Below are positions 62,880-64,000 of a DNA stretch of 64,000 bases, piece after piece. Source of the stretch: Limnephilus marmoratus (lineage: Eukaryota > Arthropoda > Insecta > Trichoptera > Limnephilidae); contig OU862906.1 in assembly GCA_917880885.1 (NCBI GenBank), forward strand, positions 59,376,665 through 59,440,664, read 5' to 3'. Every line of letters starts with the position of its first letter. Within the stretch, counting starts at the first letter, position 1. Both the position numbers and the translations under genes were made by a program. Under the pieces are notes generated by a model that saw nothing but the letters and a program-made list of their open reading frames with translations, searched no databases and had not been told where the DNA came from.

Positions 62880-63050
62880 TATAATATAATATCCCGAAGC
62901 TCATTTTGACTCTTGGCATGGGCCTCCTCTAACATTTTCTATTTGGACCTGTTACGCGCTACTCTTCTCCATTGATGTCCAGCCGTGAGTTTTAGGTCGT
63001 CTTTCCATCTTGTGTGTTGACGCCCTTTACTTCTCTTGCCATCTCTGGGA
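62880..63050 (-). pseudogene. LINE ORF2 C-terminal fragment, minus strand
   Basis: The minus strand reads GRQHTRWKDDLKLTAGHQWR, RVARNRSK then a stop, then EEAHAKSQNELR. The G-R-x-x-T-R-W-x-D-D-L pattern, W-x-x-x-A-R-x-R and EEA are the common end of LINE ORF2. Decayed. Confidence 0.55.
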
Positions 63051-64000
63051 TATTATTATTGTGATTATGTGGCCAAAAATATATTTTCCACACTTTATAG
63101 TATTTTGTTTGTTTCTCAATGATTTATTAAATATCGTTGTAGTAAAAAAATATTTCAATTATCAAGTAAAGTTGGGACTCTCTGCTAACAGAAGATAGAC
63201 ACAGGTCGCCCACTCAAACCTGAGAGGGTTCAGATTCAGATGCCGACAATTTTTCCATGTTTTCCAGCTAGTCCTAATCACATTTAGTACGTGACATAGC
63301 ATTTAGCTGATATGAATAAATCCGCTCAGAGGTATATTTAGCTACGCATATTTTCGCAAGTTTTCTCTAAAAATTTACAATAACGCGTTCACTGTAAACG
63401 AATAACGGGTTTATCAGGGCGTGAATTGATAACGCCGCGTCGGCGCGCAAGGAGCTGAGCGTTGGACTTAAAATAAGAGAATTTCGTCTATTTATTCATT
63501 AATAGTATGTAGGTACCTAATTCGTAATCTTTTGTTTATAATTTTACAATAGATGGTTGTATCTATTTCTATTAAGTATTATATATAGTATTCTTTAACT
63601 GGCGGATGTCATGATTATTTAAGTTATTATTAATAAAGAACCTACTTCTTTTAGATTTTCTAAAGATAAAGTTTTAATTAATTTTTTTTAAATTTTAATT
63701 CATTTTCATTAATTCTAGACTTAAAATTTGTACGTCCTACGCCTCTCTCACTTGGAAAATCTGTGTTGAGAGCAAGCGCATTAAAACATGAGCAGATCAC
63801 AATAAAAATACAAACAATAAGACATACAATAATCACACAAATAATTGAATTTAAGTACTATATTTGAAATGGAACGATAAAAAAATATTTAATTTTAAAT
63901 TAATGGCTGATGCACGTTTACAATTTACTATTTTGTAAACTTTCACCAATCTCCAGTAATTTAAACTATTGTAGGTCACTAATCATTGAGTATTAAAACA
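63051..64000. other. AT-rich, no gene seen
   Basis: Nothing recognised up to the window edge. Confidence 0.4.

Noticed and set aside
63750..63790. Apparent similarity of the window end (AAAATCTGTGTTGAGAGCAA) to its start (AGATTCTCTGTGTTGAGAAT)
   Set aside because: Only about 12 bases agree; not enough to call a repeat.

Overview
This window reads as AT-rich arthropod (most probably insect) nuclear DNA that is almost entirely transposon graveyard. Evidence: eukaryotic non-LTR, BEL/Pao, piggyBac, mariner, Helitron and SINE signatures, an arthropod-type initiator (TCAGTT) behind a TATA box in an LTR, and no bacterial-style operons. I cannot assign the insect order from sequence alone, and no host protein-coding gene is proven; two short exon-like stretches (20833-20942 and 62085-62258) are the only candidates.

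Layout. 0.5-15 kb: a Helitron-like copy (539-1129), several copies of a ~400-bp SINE-like family (SINE1), 3' fragments of LINEs, an A-type repeat with a SINE1 inside (7148-8318), a MITE with tandem internal repeats (9290-9598), and a decayed Tc1/mariner-type transposase (12084-12850). 15-20 kb: nested insertions, namely a D-type repeat holding a SINE1 and a 954-bp internally deleted mariner with TA target duplication, then a 913-bp mariner-like element with ~200-bp terminal inverted repeats, then a 1341-bp TTAA-flanked piggyBac relic. 25.8-29.7 kb: a CR1/Jockey-type LINE whose endonuclease/reverse transcriptase frame is continuous except for three TAA codons and a 147-bp palindrome. 30-37 kb: foldback/TIR elements, a fairly young LINE 3' end (34870-35751) and a 722-bp solo LTR with a 4-bp duplication.

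40146-46608 is the most striking object: a complete LTR retrotransposon of the BEL/Pao type with two 1587-bp LTRs in which I found a single difference, a 5-bp target duplication (TACGT), a primer site matching tRNA-Tyr and a purine tract. Inside it keeps an intact 863-codon gag but only the last domain of pol. Protease, reverse transcriptase, RNase H and integrase are gone, so it must have moved very recently using proteins supplied by another element (a gag-bearing, TR-GAG-like parasite). Its LTR carries a series of strong hairpins.

46.7-64 kb: a LINE with a classic 5' inversion, tRNA-derived SINEs, a Harbinger-type MITE with TAA duplication, a SINE1 interrupted by a MITE with a 9-bp duplication, a second Helitron-like copy, and at 61527-61746 a tRNA-like unit sitting at the tip of an 82-bp, almost perfect inverted repeat.

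How the parts interact: the SINE1 family shares its last ~115 bp, including a nested two-stem hairpin, with the LINE at 34870-35751, which suggests that this LINE supplies the reverse transcriptase for SINE1. Most DNA elements here are deletion derivatives that need an outside transposase.
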